Of a stretch of 64,000 nt of DNA, positions 19,637 to 28,795 are shown one piece after another. Positions within the stretch are counted from its first letter, which is position 1. The number at the start of each line of letters is the position of its first letter. Made by a program: the position numbers and the translations under genes. The notes under the pieces were generated by a model that saw nothing but the letters and a program-made list of their open reading frames with translations, had not been told where the DNA came from and did no database searches. The stretch comes from Sphingosinicella sp. CPCC 101087 (GTDB lineage: Bacteria; Pseudomonadota; Alphaproteobacteria; Sphingomonadales; Sphingomonadaceae): assembly GCF_004151485.1 (NCBI RefSeq), contig NZ_SBFF01000002.1, positions 62,001 to 126,000 of the forward strand, read 5' to 3'.

Positions 19637-21631
19637 TTACTGCTCGGGCTCGGGGGGCGGCGGAAGCTGCTCTCTCGGGACGGTGACGGGCGGCAGCACC
19701 AGGTCCGGCGTGGGCGTCTGTCCCGGCGCCGGCGCGTTGCCGGGCTCCACGACGGGAGGCTCGGCTTCGGTGGGTACCAGTCCGTTGTCCGGGTTCGTCG
19801 GCTCCGGAGTCCGGTCGGTCTGGGACAGCGGTACCGGCGCTGGCCGCCGGACCGGGCGAATTCCGAGCGCGTCGGCCATGAAATCGCGCCAGATCCTTGC
19901 TGGTATTCCGCCACCGGTGGTTCCCGGCAACGGGCTGTTATCGTCGTTGCCCACCCATATTCCGACCACCAGGTCACCGGCGAAACCGACGAACCAGGCA
20001 TCCCGATAGTCTGAGGTGGTGCCGGTTTTGCCGAAGGTCGGGATCGAAAGCGCGGCGGCCCGTCCAGTGCCGCGATTCACGACGGCATGGAGCACGTCGC
20101 GGAGCATCGGGAAAGCCGGGTCGCGGTTGAGCGCGTCGGCCGAGGTCCCGCCGCCAAACCAGCTCGTCCGTTCCGGCAGCCCGTGCGGGCGGATCGGAAA
20201 TCGGCCCGCCGCTATGGCCGCATAAGCGGCGGTGAGCTCGACCAGGCTTACCCCATTGGTACCCAGCGCCAGGCTGGGATCCGGGCGAAGCGATGTCGTG
20301 ATGCCGAGATCGCGAGCGGCGCGGATGACATTGTCTCGGCCGACCCGCTCCTGGATCTGCACTGCGACGGAGTTGCTCGAATAAGCGACCGCTTCGCGCA
20401 GGCTGATTCGGCCGCGATAGTCACCGCTATAATTGCGCGGTTCCCAATCGCCGAGCCGGATCGGTACGTCGTTCACCGGCGTGGTCGGCCGATAACCCGC
20501 GCGAAAGGCGGCGAGATAGACGAACGGCTTGAACGCCGATCCCGGCTGGCGCCGCGCCTGCGTCGCCCGGTTGAAGCTGCTGCGACGATAATCCTTGCCG
20601 CCGACCATCGCGACGACACGTCCGTCGAGCCGCATCGCCACGAGCGCCACTTGCGCCCGCCCGAGCCCCGCGCGCCTTATCGTTCGTACCGCGAGGCGCT
20701 GCAGGTCGCCCTCCAGCGTGGTCAGGACCTGCCGCTCGCCATAGGTGCCTTCGGCCAGCTCGCTCGCCTGAGGGATCACCCAGTCGGCGAAATAGGTGCC
20801 GGTCGGCACGTCGTCGCGCTCGCCGAGGCGCAGGCGCGCCGGCCGAATTTCGTCATGCTCCTCCTCGGTGAGGAATCCGGCCTGCACCATTTCCCGCATC
20901 ACCAGCCGCGACCGTTCCTGTGCGCCGTCGAGATTGTTGGTCGGCGCCAGCCGTGAAGGCGCGTTGACGATTCCGGCAAGCATTGCCGCCTGCGCCACGG
21001 TTAGTTCATCGGGCTCCGAGTCGAAATAGTGGCGCGCCGCGGCGCGCAAGCCGTAGACATTGTCGCCGAAATAGACGTTCGACAGATAGCGGCTGAGAAT
21101 CTCCTCCTTGCTTAGCCAGACTTCGAGCCAGAGCGTGATCAGCGCCTCCTGGAGCTTGCGCGCGGCCGTGCGTTCGGGGCTGAGGAAGCTGGTCTTGGCC
21201 AGCTGCTGGCTGATCGTGCTTCCGCCCTCCCGGACTCTCCCGGCACGCAGGTTGCGCACCATGGCTCGGGAAATGCCCCAGGGATCGATGCCGATATGGC
21301 TGTAGAAGCGCCTGTCCTCGATCGCGATGAAGGCCTCGCCGACGTGCGGCGGCAGCTCGGTGACCGAGACCGGCGCCTCGATGACGGCGCCGCGCCGGGC
21401 GATCGGCTCCCCTTCGGCGGAAAGGATGGTGAGGCCCGGCGCGCCGATCGGTTGCAGCGATCGGGACAATGGGGCGGTCACCGTCAGCCAGATCACCGCA
21501 AGCGCGAACAGGAGGGCGCCTATCTTGGCTACGCGCACGACCGTCCGCACCCGGGAGAGCGGCGGCTGCGGCGGCGCGTCGGGATCTTCGGCTTCGGTAC
21601 GTTCCAGATCCACGTCTCGCGCTGCCGGCAT
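19637..21631 (-). CDS. Bifunctional penicillin-binding protein 1 (GT51 + transpeptidase)
   Basis: Class A PBP of 664 residues, polymerising and cross-linking peptidoglycan in the periplasm. Order: basic cytoplasmic tail, one membrane anchor (about residues 34-53), GT51 domain with catalytic Glu in EDRRFYSH (E105) and GGSTISQQLAKTSFL, then a transpeptidase with SAFK (S365), SSN (418-420) and KTGTT (535-539). The C-terminal 70 residues are a Pro/Glu-rich disordered tail. The start at 21631 has AGGAAG upstream; a longer in-frame form is possible. Confidence 0.94.
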   Translation of the reverse strand: MPAARDVDLERTEAEDPDAPPQPPLSRVRTVVRVAKIGALLFALAVIWLTVTAPLSRSLQPIGAPGLTILSAEGEPIARRGAVIEAPVSVTELPPHVGEAFIAIEDRRFYSHIGIDPWGISRAMVRNLRAGRVREGGSTISQQLAKTSFLSPERTAARKLQEALITLWLEVWLSKEEILSRYLSNVYFGDNVYGLRAAARHYFDSEPDELTVAQAAMLAGIVNAPSRLAPTNNLDGAQERSRLVMREMVQAGFLTEEEHDEIRPARLRLGERDDVPTGTYFADWVIPQASELAEGTYGERQVLTTLEGDLQRLAVRTIRRAGLGRAQVALVAMRLDGRVVAMVGGKDYRRSSFNRATQARRQPGSAFKPFVYLAAFRAGYRPTTPVNDVPIRLGDWEPRNYSGDYRGRISLREAVAYSSNSVAVQIQERVGRDNVIRAARDLGITTSLRPDPSLALGTNGVSLVELTAAYAAIAAGRFPIRPHGLPERTSWFGGGTSADALNRDPAFPMLRDVLHAVVNRGTGRAAALSIPTFGKTGTTSDYRDAWFVGFAGDLVVGIWVGNDDNSPLPGTTGGGIPARIWRDFMADALGIRPVRRPAPVPLSQTDRTPEPTNPDNGLVPTEAEPPVVEPGNAPAPGQTPTPDLVLPPVTVPREQLPPPPEPEQ

Positions 21632-21717
21632 CCTGCTTCCTAGTAAGTTTTCAGTCCGGTCCCCATGGACCGAGAGCATCCAACGCGGGCGTTGTCAGCA
21701 TGTTTCGCGGGCGATGA

Positions 21718-22845
21718 TCAAGCCTCGTGCAGCCGCTCCGGCCGGAGGTCTGCCGCCTCGATACCCGCACGGGCGAGGGCATCGGGCCAGGCAGCCCCGG
21801 TGACGAGGGATTCGACAGCTTCGGCCATGGCGGGCGCCGTCTGCAACCCGAACCCGCCCTGGCCCGCAAGCCAGAAGAAGCCGGGTGCTTGCGCATCGAA
21901 GCCGGCCGCCGGGGTCCGATCGCGTGTGAAGGTTCGCAATCCGGCCCAGCGATGGGCAATGCGCGCGACCGACAGGGTCGTATAGCGCTCGACCTTCCAG
22001 GCGGCGAGGGCGACGTCATAGTCTTCAGGCTGGGCGTCGCACGGCCCGCTCTCGACTTCGTCGACCGGGGAGGCCATCAGCCGGCCGGATTCGGGGAGGA
22101 TGTAGAAATCGTCCACCGCGGTCTTCACGAACGGCCAGCCGCGAACTTCGGCGCCCGCTGGTGGATCGACGACGATGATCGTGCGCCGCAGCGGCTTGAG
22201 GCCGATCGGCCGAACTCCCGCCGCTTGGGCTATTTCGTCCGCCCAGGCGCCGGCGGCGTTGATGAGGATCGGCGCGGTCCAGGTCTCGCCGTTCTCGCTC
22301 TCGACGCGCCATCCGCCGCCCGCCGGCTCGACCGTGCGAAGACGCCGGCCGGTCAGCACTTCGCCTCCGGACGTGCGGATCGATCGGGCATAGCTCTGGA
22401 GCAGGGCGTCGGAATCGAGCCGCAGACCATCCGGGTCGAGCAAGCCGGCAACGATCGCGTCGGTGCCGGTGCGCAAAGGAGGGAAGCGGCGCAGCATCTC
22501 GCTCTCGCTTTGCGGCTCGATGCAGGCGGAAAAGGTCGTCATGTCGCGCGCCAGCATCTCGAGGGCGGTGCGCATCTCTTCGGTCGCCACGAACAGGGCA
22601 GGGCTGCGCCGGCAGAGCACGCCTTCGCCCGCTTCCAGGAAGAAGGCACGGCTGTGCGCGGTCATCGATCGGACGATCCGGTTGCCGATCCCGAAATGGG
22701 AAAAGGTCGCACTGCGGCCGGAACTGTGATGGCCGAGCGATTCTTCGGCCTCGGTGACAACCACGCGTCCATGGCGGGCAAGCGCGGCGCCGGCCGAAAG
22801 GCCCGCGACTCCGCCGCCGACGATCAGGAAGTCTGCGTCACTCAC
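21718..22845 (-). CDS. FAD-dependent D-amino acid dehydrogenase-like oxidoreductase (DauA-like)
   Basis: A 375-residue DAO-family flavoprotein. The N-terminal FAD-binding motif is DFLIVGGGVAGLSAGAALARHG, with HHSSGRSATFSHFG next. It closely follows the pattern of Pseudomonas D-arginine dehydrogenase DauA, including INAAGAWADEIAQAAGVRPIG, the FYILPESGRLMASP strand and the C-terminal FFWLAGQGGFGLQTAPAM. D-arginine dehydrogenase is the best guess; glycine oxidase or another D-amino acid substrate is possible. It appears monocistronic. Confidence 0.82.
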   Translation of the reverse strand: MSDADFLIVGGGVAGLSAGAALARHGRVVVTEAEESLGHHSSGRSATFSHFGIGNRIVRSMTAHSRAFFLEAGEGVLCRRSPALFVATEEMRTALEMLARDMTTFSACIEPQSESEMLRRFPPLRTGTDAIVAGLLDPDGLRLDSDALLQSYARSIRTSGGEVLTGRRLRTVEPAGGGWRVESENGETWTAPILINAAGAWADEIAQAAGVRPIGLKPLRRTIIVVDPPAGAEVRGWPFVKTAVDDFYILPESGRLMASPVDEVESGPCDAQPEDYDVALAAWKVERYTTLSVARIAHRWAGLRTFTRDRTPAAGFDAQAPGFFWLAGQGGFGLQTAPAMAEAVESLVTGAAWPDALARAGIEAADLRPERLHEA

Positions 22846-23126
22846 GGCGCCGGCCGCTAGCGGATTTGTCTGCTCTGGTCACCCTCCGAGCCGGGCCGGC
22901 CCTGCGTCCATGCCGTCACGGCCGGAACGCGGCGTATGACCTCCCCTCTGCTCGCTTCCTGGTGCGGCCGGCAGCGACGCGGCCTGCTTCATGTCCCCCC
23001 AATGCGCCGGGATTGGCGGGCGCCCTGCGCTTGTGGGGACGGCAACGAAGCAATTGCCCCGGTTGACGCCCGGCCCGCCTCCCGGCATCGCCCCTCGGAC
23101 GCGGCATTGCGGGTGGGCGAGGAAGC

Positions 23127-23855
23127 ATGACGGACGAAGAGCTGGCGGCGCGGCTGGCCGAGGGAGCAGGGCGGCTCCTCACCGAGTTGCGCGAGAGCCG
23201 CATCCTCGAGGGCGCTGCGCTCGGCCGGGTGGGGGATAAGGTCGCCAACGCCTATCTGCTCACGGCCTTGCGCGAGTGGCGGCCGCAGGACGCGATCCTG
23301 TCCGAAGAAAGCCCCGACGACAAAGCGCGCCTGGAGAAAGAGCGGGTCTGGATCATCGATCCGCTCGACGGAACCCGCGAGTTCAGCGAAGGGCGCGACG
23401 ACTGGGCGGTGCACGTCGCGCTCGCTGTTCGCGGCGAGCCGCGCTTGGGGGCGGTCTCGCTTCCCGCGCGGGCCCGGCTGTTCCGGTCCGATTGCTGTCC
23501 GACGCCACCGGGCGGACAGCGGCCCCGGCCGCTCATGCTCGTCAGCCGCACCCGGCCTCCGGCCGAGGTCGAGGATATAGCCGCCATGCTCGGCGCCGAA
23601 CTGGCGCCGATGGGCTCGGCCGGCGCGAAGGCTGCTGCGGTGATCGCCGGAGACGCCGACATCTATTATCATGCCGGCGGGCAGCATGAATGGGACAATT
23701 GCGCGCCCGCGGCGGTCGCGATCGGCGCCGGTCTTCATGCCAGCCGCGTGGACGGCTCGCCGCTCCTCTACAACCGGCCGGATACGATCGTTCCGGACCT
23801 CGTCATCGCCCGGCCGGAATGGGCCGAGAAGATCGTCGCTTATTGCCGCAAATAA
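23127..23855 (+). CDS. cysQ: 3'(2'),5'-bisphosphate nucleotidase CysQ
   Basis: A 242-residue member of the lithium-sensitive inositol-monophosphatase superfamily. CysQ hydrolyses PAP/PAPS and so balances sulfate assimilation. The metal-binding motifs are EES (ILSEESPDD), DPLDGTREF and the C-terminal WDNCAPAAVA. The protein is slightly short for the family but has both domains. Its 3' end overlaps the converging glycosylase gene by 16 bp. Confidence 0.92.
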   Translation: MTDEELAARLAEGAGRLLTELRESRILEGAALGRVGDKVANAYLLTALREWRPQDAILSEESPDDKARLEKERVWIIDPLDGTREFSEGRDDWAVHVALAVRGEPRLGAVSLPARARLFRSDCCPTPPGGQRPRPLMLVSRTRPPAEVEDIAAMLGAELAPMGSAGAKAAAVIAGDADIYYHAGGQHEWDNCAPAAVAIGAGLHASRVDGSPLLYNRPDTIVPDLVIARPEWAEKIVAYCRK

Positions 23856-24349
23856 GGGCGAAGCCCCATCCAGCGCTCGAGCTTGCGCTCGAACGGCAAG
23901 GTGTAAGCCGGGCTGCTCGAAGGGAGATCGATCAGGTCCAATCCGCTCGTCTCCCCCAGCTGGGCGCGGCCGATCCGCGCCGACGTCCCGCCGTTGAACC
24001 CGATAGCGCGCAGGTGCGGCAGGGTTTTGTCGAGCGCAACAAGATCGCTGGCGGTGTGGAGCCGGATGTCGGCGTCGAGGCTGCCGCGTCGGGTCGCTGC
24101 CGCGACCGTGTCCCAGAGCCCGACGCCGGAGTCGAGCAGCGTCACCAGCCGTGCCTCGTAGGCAAGCGGCGTCAGCGGGCGTTCGATGACCGCCTCGAGG
24201 AGGCGCCAGAACTGGTTGCGCGGATGAGCGTAATAACGGCTTTGCGCCAGCGATACGGCGCCTGGAAGGCTGCCGAGTAGCAGCAATCGGGTGTCGGGAC
24301 GGATGACTGGCGCAAAGCAATGCTGAAGGCTCGAATCGCTCACCTCCAC
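23840..24349 (-). CDS. DNA-deoxyinosine (hypoxanthine) glycosylase, UDG family 6-like
   Basis: A protein of about 169 residues in the uracil-DNA glycosylase superfamily that resembles family 6 hypoxanthine-DNA glycosylases. Visible motifs are LLLLGSLPGAVSL and YYAHPRNQFWRLL (motif 1 region) and the C-terminal LPSSSPAYT loop. It should remove deaminated adenine from DNA. The start is uncertain: GTG at 24349 or 24343 gives a normal N-terminus, while an ATG at 24469 would add an unusual 40-residue leader running across the opposite-strand gene's promoter. Confidence 0.85.
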   Translation of the reverse strand: MEVSDSSLQHCFAPVIRPDTRLLLLGSLPGAVSLAQSRYYAHPRNQFWRLLEAVIERPLTPLAYEARLVTLLDSGVGLWDTVAAATRRGSLDADIRLHTASDLVALDKTLPHLRAIGFNGGTSARIGRAQLGETSGLDLIDLPSSSPAYTLPFERKLERWMGLRPYLRQ

Positions 24350-24472
24350 GACATGGCGGATCCCGGCAGGTCCCGACAAGTCGCCGGCTCCTTTCGCGCC
24401 TGCAACGAAGCCGGTTGACGGGCGTGCGATTTGGAAGGACAGCCGACGCGAAGGGGGTGAGGGAGACACAAT

Positions 24473-24598
24473 ATGGTACGGAAATTTGTCATGCTTTTCG
24501 TCGTGGGCGCCGGGCTCTCGCTCACCGCCTGCAACACGGTCCGCGGCGTCGGGACCGACCTGCAGTCGGTCGCCAATGAGGTCGACGACGCGACCTGA
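24473..24598 (+). CDS. Entericidin-family small lipoprotein
   Basis: A 41-residue lipoprotein: MVRKFVMLFVVGAGLSLTAC is a complete lipoprotein signal (cysteine at residue 20), followed by NTVRGVGTDLQSVANEV, the typical entericidin A/B C-terminus. GGGAG lies 8-9 nt before the ATG. Entericidins are short, envelope-located and stress-induced; E. coli EcnAB was described as an antidote/toxin pair, but only one copy is present here. It is divergent from the glycosylase gene. Confidence 0.85.
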   Translation: MVRKFVMLFVVGAGLSLTACNTVRGVGTDLQSVANEVDDAT

Positions 24599-24689
24599 GG
24601 ACGGGCCTGCCGGGGCGGTGCCGAGCGGGACCGGAACCGGTTACTCCTAACAAAAGGCCGTGCGCGTCGGACGAAGGAAGGCGATCGAG

Positions 24690-25067
24690 ATGAGGGTCTC
24701 GGGAAGCTGTCATTGCGGGGCGGTGCGTTTCGAGGTGGAGGTTTCGGGCGGCGTCGAAGTGTTCGACTGCAACTGCTCGCTTTGCTCCGCGACCGGCTTT
24801 CGCCACCTCATCGTCCCCCACGACGATTTTCGCCTGGTCGAGGGCGAGACCGCGCTGACGAGCTACCGCTTCGGCACCGGCACCGCCAATCATCTCTTCT
24901 GCAGCCGGTGCGGAGTGAAAAGCTTCTATCAGCCGCGCTCCCATCCGGACTCCTGGAGCGTGAATCTCAACGCCATCGACGACATATCCGGCCTCGCCAT
25001 CTCCTTCACCGCCTTCGACGGCCGCAACTGGGAGCAGGCGGCCGTCGCTCTCTCGGACCGGTTCTAG
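24690..25067 (+). CDS. GFA / CENP-V family zinc protein
   Basis: A 125-residue protein of the glutathione-dependent formaldehyde-activating (GFA) superfamily. Zinc cysteines are in CHCGAVRF, CNCSLC and CSRCG. The true substrate is unknown for most members. AGGAAGG precedes the ATG at 24690; a GTG 30 nt upstream is less likely. The TAG stop lies within a CTAG tetranucleotide also used as stop by the converging membrane-protein gene. Confidence 0.88.
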   Translation: MRVSGSCHCGAVRFEVEVSGGVEVFDCNCSLCSATGFRHLIVPHDDFRLVEGETALTSYRFGTGTANHLFCSRCGVKSFYQPRSHPDSWSVNLNAIDDISGLAISFTAFDGRNWEQAAVALSDRF

Positions 25068-25897
25068 AGCGGAAAGAGTGGTCGGCCCGCGGCCGCCTGG
25101 GCGTAGAGTGCGAACGCCAGGCCGGCCCACAACAGGCTTCCGGCAATCAGGACCGCCCATCGTGCCCGCAGCGTGAGACCTACGCCGGCTGCGACGGCGG
25201 CGAGGATCGGGATTGCCTGCTCGGCATGGATGCCGACGAAATGGGCGATGCGCAGATCGCCGCCGGACCGGTTCCAGCCGAACAGCGGCGCGGCGCCGGC
25301 TTCCGCGCCGACCGAATGGCCGCCATTGGCGGCGATCGCGATGCCGAAGCCGCCCCCCAGGGCGAAGGTGAGAACCAGCCCGATCACCAGCGCCGCGATG
25401 AAGTCGCCGGACAGGCCGGCGGCGGGGCGCCGGCCGATCTCCCACGCCAGCGGCAGGGTGGTGGCGACGAGCAGCACGGAAAAGATGCCCATCAGGGCGT
25501 ACATCAGGGCGTAGAAGGTCGTATCCTCGTTGAAGTGGGATTCGAGCCCGCGCGAGCCCTGCCAGATGATCCACACCAGTTCGAAGGTGCTGGCGAGGAG
25601 AATCAAGCCGACAGTGGCGCGCATCGGGCGGGAGCGCCGGCGCTCCGTCCGGATATAGCCGAAGAGCCACGCCGCGGTCAGGGTGAAGATGCCGACCGAC
25701 GACAGGAACTTGGCCGGCTTGACCCAGACGTTGACGCCGCTTTCGAGCACACGCGGGTCGATCGCCTGCATCGCTACCGCCACGGCCGCCAGGGCTATCG
25801 AGGCGAGGCCGTACAGCGCGAGGGACCGCTGCCGCTCGATCAACTCGGTCAGGAAGGGAAGGGTGAATCGCACGGGACGGATGGCGAGGCTGTTCAT
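25064..25897 (-). CDS. Multi-pass membrane protein, unknown function
   Basis: A 277-residue protein with about seven membrane helices, starting MNSLAIRPVRFTLPFLTELI. Polar signatures include VKPAKFLSSVGIF, GSRGLESHFNE and FVGIHAEQAIPI, the last being conserved-looking histidine and glutamate in a helix. AGGAG precedes the start. It overlaps the preceding DUF4281 gene by ATGA, so the two form an operon next to a divergent TetR regulator. No enzymatic role recognised. Confidence 0.8.
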   Translation of the reverse strand: MNSLAIRPVRFTLPFLTELIERQRSLALYGLASIALAAVAVAMQAIDPRVLESGVNVWVKPAKFLSSVGIFTLTAAWLFGYIRTERRRSRPMRATVGLILLASTFELVWIIWQGSRGLESHFNEDTTFYALMYALMGIFSVLLVATTLPLAWEIGRRPAAGLSGDFIAALVIGLVLTFALGGGFGIAIAANGGHSVGAEAGAAPLFGWNRSGGDLRIAHFVGIHAEQAIPILAAVAAGVGLTLRARWAVLIAGSLLWAGLAFALYAQAAAGRPLFPL

Positions 25898-26343
25898 CGA
25901 GCGGTCTCCTTGTCGGTTCGGGGGCGAACGGCCAGGCGAACCAGCAGGTAGAGAAGCAGGCCGGCCGGGCCGAAAAGGAAGGTCAAGGGCAGGCAAGGGA
26001 GGATCAGCAGCGGGTGGATTTCTCGCCCGATCCCGTCGCGGACGATCCAGGCGCCGACGAACAGGTCGAAGGCGAGATAATGGAGCCAGCCGGCGGCGAG
26101 TGCGCTGTCGTCCGCGAACAAGGCGCGGACCTGTTCGATCGAGCCGAATCCTCCGCCTTCGGCGCCCATGCCCCTGGCAATCAGCAGGACATAAGCGATC
26201 GCGAGCAGTGCCGGGATCGCCAGCTGGGCGATCGGCCAGACGACCGGCCGCGCGGCGGCGAGGAAGAGCGAGATCAGCAGCCCGAGCCAGCCGAGCATGG
26301 CCAGCATTCCGGCAAGATCGAACGCCATCGCAGGGTCTAGCAT
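25894..26343 (-). CDS. DUF4281 (ABA4-like) membrane protein
   Basis: A 149-residue protein with four membrane segments, resembling the ABA4/DUF4281 family (related to plant ABA4, needed for neoxanthin formation). Characteristic segments are YLAFDLFVGAWIVRDG and PCLPLTFLFGPAGLLLYLLV. Bacterial function is not established. It is the first gene of a two-gene operon divergent from a TetR regulator, and its promoter shares the inverted-repeat operator at 26359-26408. M1 or M6 may be the start. Confidence 0.82.
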   Translation of the reverse strand: MLDPAMAFDLAGMLAMLGWLGLLISLFLAAARPVVWPIAQLAIPALLAIAYVLLIARGMGAEGGGFGSIEQVRALFADDSALAAGWLHYLAFDLFVGAWIVRDGIGREIHPLLILPCLPLTFLFGPAGLLLYLLVRLAVRPRTDKETAR

Positions 26344-26358
26344 CGTTGCATCCTCAAT

Positions 26359-26408
26359 CTTGACGCTGTACAGATCGCCTTATGGACAACGATCTAAACA
26401 GTGTCAAG
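26359..26408. promoter_or_regulatory. Candidate TetR operator, nested inverted repeats
   Basis: CTTGACGCTGT (26359-26369) pairs with ACAGTGTCAAG (26398-26408) at 10 of 11 positions. Inside it AGATCG (26372-26377) pairs perfectly with CGATCT (26390-26395). The block covers the divergent promoter region and the start codon of the tetR gene at 26382, so binding would block both directions. A TTGACG that could serve as -35 lies in the left arm. Confidence 0.55.
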
Positions 26409-27005
26409 ACCAAGCGTGCAGGCCGCGGCTATCATCACGGCGCCCTGCGCCAGGCCTTGATCGAGGCGGCGGAGGCCGTGATCGCCGAGCGCGGCGTCGA
26501 CGGCTTTTCCCTACGGGAGACGGCCCGGCGCGCCGGGGTGTCGCCAGCCGCGCCGGCGCACCATTTCGGCGATGCGCGCGGCCTTCTGACTGCGCTCGCG
26601 ACCGAGGCCTTCCGACGGTTCGGCGACAGTCTGGCGGCCGCCGATGTCGGCGAGACCCGGACCGAGCGGCTCCGTTCGCAGGGCATGGCCTATGTCCGCT
26701 TCGCCCTTGCCGAGCGCGCCAAGTTCGACCTGATGTGGCGCTACGGGCTCGTCGACGGCGACGATCCCGATCTCCGCGAGGCGGGCCGCCGGGCCTTCGC
26801 CGTTCTCGACGAGGCGGCGCGCGGCCGGAGCGAAAGGAAGACGGACTCGCTGGATCCGGCAGTGGCGCCGTCGATCGCGAGCTGGTCGATGGTCCACGGC
26901 TTTGCGCGGCTGGCGCTCGACGGTGCGTTCGGAACGGCGCCAGGGGACGCTGAGCGGGCCGCCGACCAGCTGTTACCGCTCGTGCTCAGGCACCTCGACG
27001 TGTGA
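26382..27005 (+). CDS. TetR/AcrR family transcriptional regulator
   Basis: A 207-residue regulator. The helix-turn-helix lies at about residues 15-60 (RGYHHGALRQALIEAAEAVI and FSLRETARRAGVSPAAPAHH), followed by a ligand-binding domain of the WHG type. It is divergent from the DUF4281/membrane-protein operon and probably represses it and itself through the operator overlapping its start. No ribosome-binding site stands in front of the ATG; leaderless or low-level translation is possible. Confidence 0.9.
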   Translation: MDNDLNSVKTKRAGRGYHHGALRQALIEAAEAVIAERGVDGFSLRETARRAGVSPAAPAHHFGDARGLLTALATEAFRRFGDSLAAADVGETRTERLRSQGMAYVRFALAERAKFDLMWRYGLVDGDDPDLREAGRRAFAVLDEAARGRSERKTDSLDPAVAPSIASWSMVHGFARLALDGAFGTAPGDAERAADQLLPLVLRHLDV

Positions 27006-27138
27006 CAAAGGCGCCCCGCCGAATGCCTAGGCGTCCGTCGCCGGCACGCGATAGGCGGCCGAAGCAACATCACGACACCTTGCCCGATCCCGGGGTCCGC
27101 GCTTAGGTTCTCCCATAAAATAAGCGGGGAGGGCGAGC

Positions 27139-28764
27139 ATGGCCAGTGTGGCGGCAGATACGGCGCCAAGCGAAAGCGGCCGCACGCGCATGGTCATCGC
27201 CGCCTCGTCTGCCGGCACGGTCTTCGAATGGTATGACTTCTTCATCTACGGCACGCTGGCGGCGTCCGGAATCATCGGGCGCACTTTCTTTCCGGCGGGC
27301 AACGAGACGCTGCAGACGTTGCTCGCCTGGGCCGGATTCGCCGTCGGCTTCGGGTTCCGCCCATTGGGCGCCATCCTGTTCGGCTATATGGGCGACCGGC
27401 TTGGGCGGAAATATACGTTCCTCATCACCATCACCCTGATGGGCCTTGCTACCGCCGGCGTCGGGCTGGTGCCGTCGGCCGCCGCGATCGGCATTGCCGC
27501 GCCGGTGCTCATCATTCTGCTCCGGATCTTGCAGGGGCTGGCGCTCGGCGGGGAATATGGCGGGGCGGCAATCTACGTCGCCGAGCACTCGCCGCCCGGC
27601 AGGGCGGGCTTCTATACCAGCTTCGTCCAGGCTTCGGTCGGCGGCGGCTTCGTGCTCAGCCTCGCCGTGGTCCTCGGCACCAAGATGGTGATGAGCGAAG
27701 CCGATTGGGATGCGTGGGGCTGGCGTGTCCCGTTCCTCATCTCGATCCTGCTGCTCGCCATTTCGCTGTGGATGCGTTTCAAGCTGTCCGAAAGCCCGGT
27801 GTTCACGGCGATGAAGGAGAGCGGCGGCTGCACCGCCAATCCGTTCAAGGAGAGCTTCACTTATCCCGGCAATCGCAAGCGGCTGTTCGTCGCCTTGTTC
27901 GGAATCGCGGCCGGACTCACCGTCGTCTGGTACACGGCGATGTTCTCGACCCTCTCCTTCCTTCAGGGAACGATGCGGGTCGAGGGGACGACTGCCCAGC
28001 TCATCGTCGGGGCCGGCGCGCTGGGCGGGCTCGGCTGGTTCGTCCTGTTCGGCCGCCTGTCGGACCGGGTCGGCCGGAAGAAGCCGATCGTGATCGGCTA
28101 TGCTCTGACCCTGATGCTGCTCTTTCCGATCTTCTGGGTGATGGGATCGGCCGCCAATCCGGAAATGGAGGCCGCGGCGGCGCGGGCGCCGGTCAGGATC
28201 GAGCGGCAGAGTTGCGAGTTCGATCCCTTCGCGAGGCGCCAGGCCGATCTCTGCGGCCGCGTCATCGGCGAGCTGGCCGGCCTCGGCGTGCGCTACCAGT
28301 TCGACCTCCCCGCCGGGAAGGCGGCGCCGGCCGTCGAGCCGCTGGTCGTCCGGATCGGCGGGGAGACGCATGTACTGACCGACACCGGCGAGATCCGCCC
28401 GCTGCTCGAGGCGGCCGGCTACCGGTTTGAACCGGTCGTGCCCAGCGCGGGCAATGTCGCCCTGCTCATCCTCGCGATGCTGGCGATCACCGCTTTGTCC
28501 GGAATGACCTACGGGCCGGTCGCGGCGCTCCTGTCCGAGATGTTCCCGCCCCGGATCCGCTACAGCTCGATGTCGATCCCCTACCATTTCGGCACCGGCT
28601 ATTTCGGCGGCTTCCTTCCCTTCATCGCCAGCTATATCGTCGCGACAACCGGCGATCCCTATTCCGGCCTCTGGTACACCTGGGGCGTCGTCGCCATGGC
28701 GCTGATCGTCACCTGGCTCTGGCTTCCGGACGGGGTTGAACACCGGGCCTCCGGCGCGGCGTGA
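27139..28764 (+). CDS. MFS transporter, metabolite:H+ symporter type
   Basis: A 541-residue major facilitator protein of the ProP/ShiA (MHS) type. Signatures are GTVFEWYDFFIYGTL, the loop 2-3 motif GYMGDRLGRKYTF, the repeat motif GRLSDRVGRKKP and LALGGEYGGAAIYVAEHSP. About 95 residues (roughly 340-436) are inserted between helices 9 and 10. They form a hydrophilic external domain with two cysteines (C359, C372). Similar insertions occur in some family members, so this is not a frameshift. The substrate is unknown; dicarboxylates, shikimate or osmolytes are candidates. Confidence 0.9.
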   Translation: MASVAADTAPSESGRTRMVIAASSAGTVFEWYDFFIYGTLAASGIIGRTFFPAGNETLQTLLAWAGFAVGFGFRPLGAILFGYMGDRLGRKYTFLITITLMGLATAGVGLVPSAAAIGIAAPVLIILLRILQGLALGGEYGGAAIYVAEHSPPGRAGFYTSFVQASVGGGFVLSLAVVLGTKMVMSEADWDAWGWRVPFLISILLLAISLWMRFKLSESPVFTAMKESGGCTANPFKESFTYPGNRKRLFVALFGIAAGLTVVWYTAMFSTLSFLQGTMRVEGTTAQLIVGAGALGGLGWFVLFGRLSDRVGRKKPIVIGYALTLMLLFPIFWVMGSAANPEMEAAAARAPVRIERQSCEFDPFARRQADLCGRVIGELAGLGVRYQFDLPAGKAAPAVEPLVVRIGGETHVLTDTGEIRPLLEAAGYRFEPVVPSAGNVALLILAMLAITALSGMTYGPVAALLSEMFPPRIRYSSMSIPYHFGTGYFGGFLPFIASYIVATTGDPYSGLWYTWGVVAMALIVTWLWLPDGVEHRASGAA

Positions 28765-28795
28765 CTTGGCCCGAGGGCCCCGCTAGGGCGCGGCG

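Noticed and set aside
27139-28764. Possible frameshift or fusion in the MFS gene because of the large insertion
   Set aside because: The frame is continuous with normal codon use, and helices on both sides are complete. Insertions at this place are known in the family.
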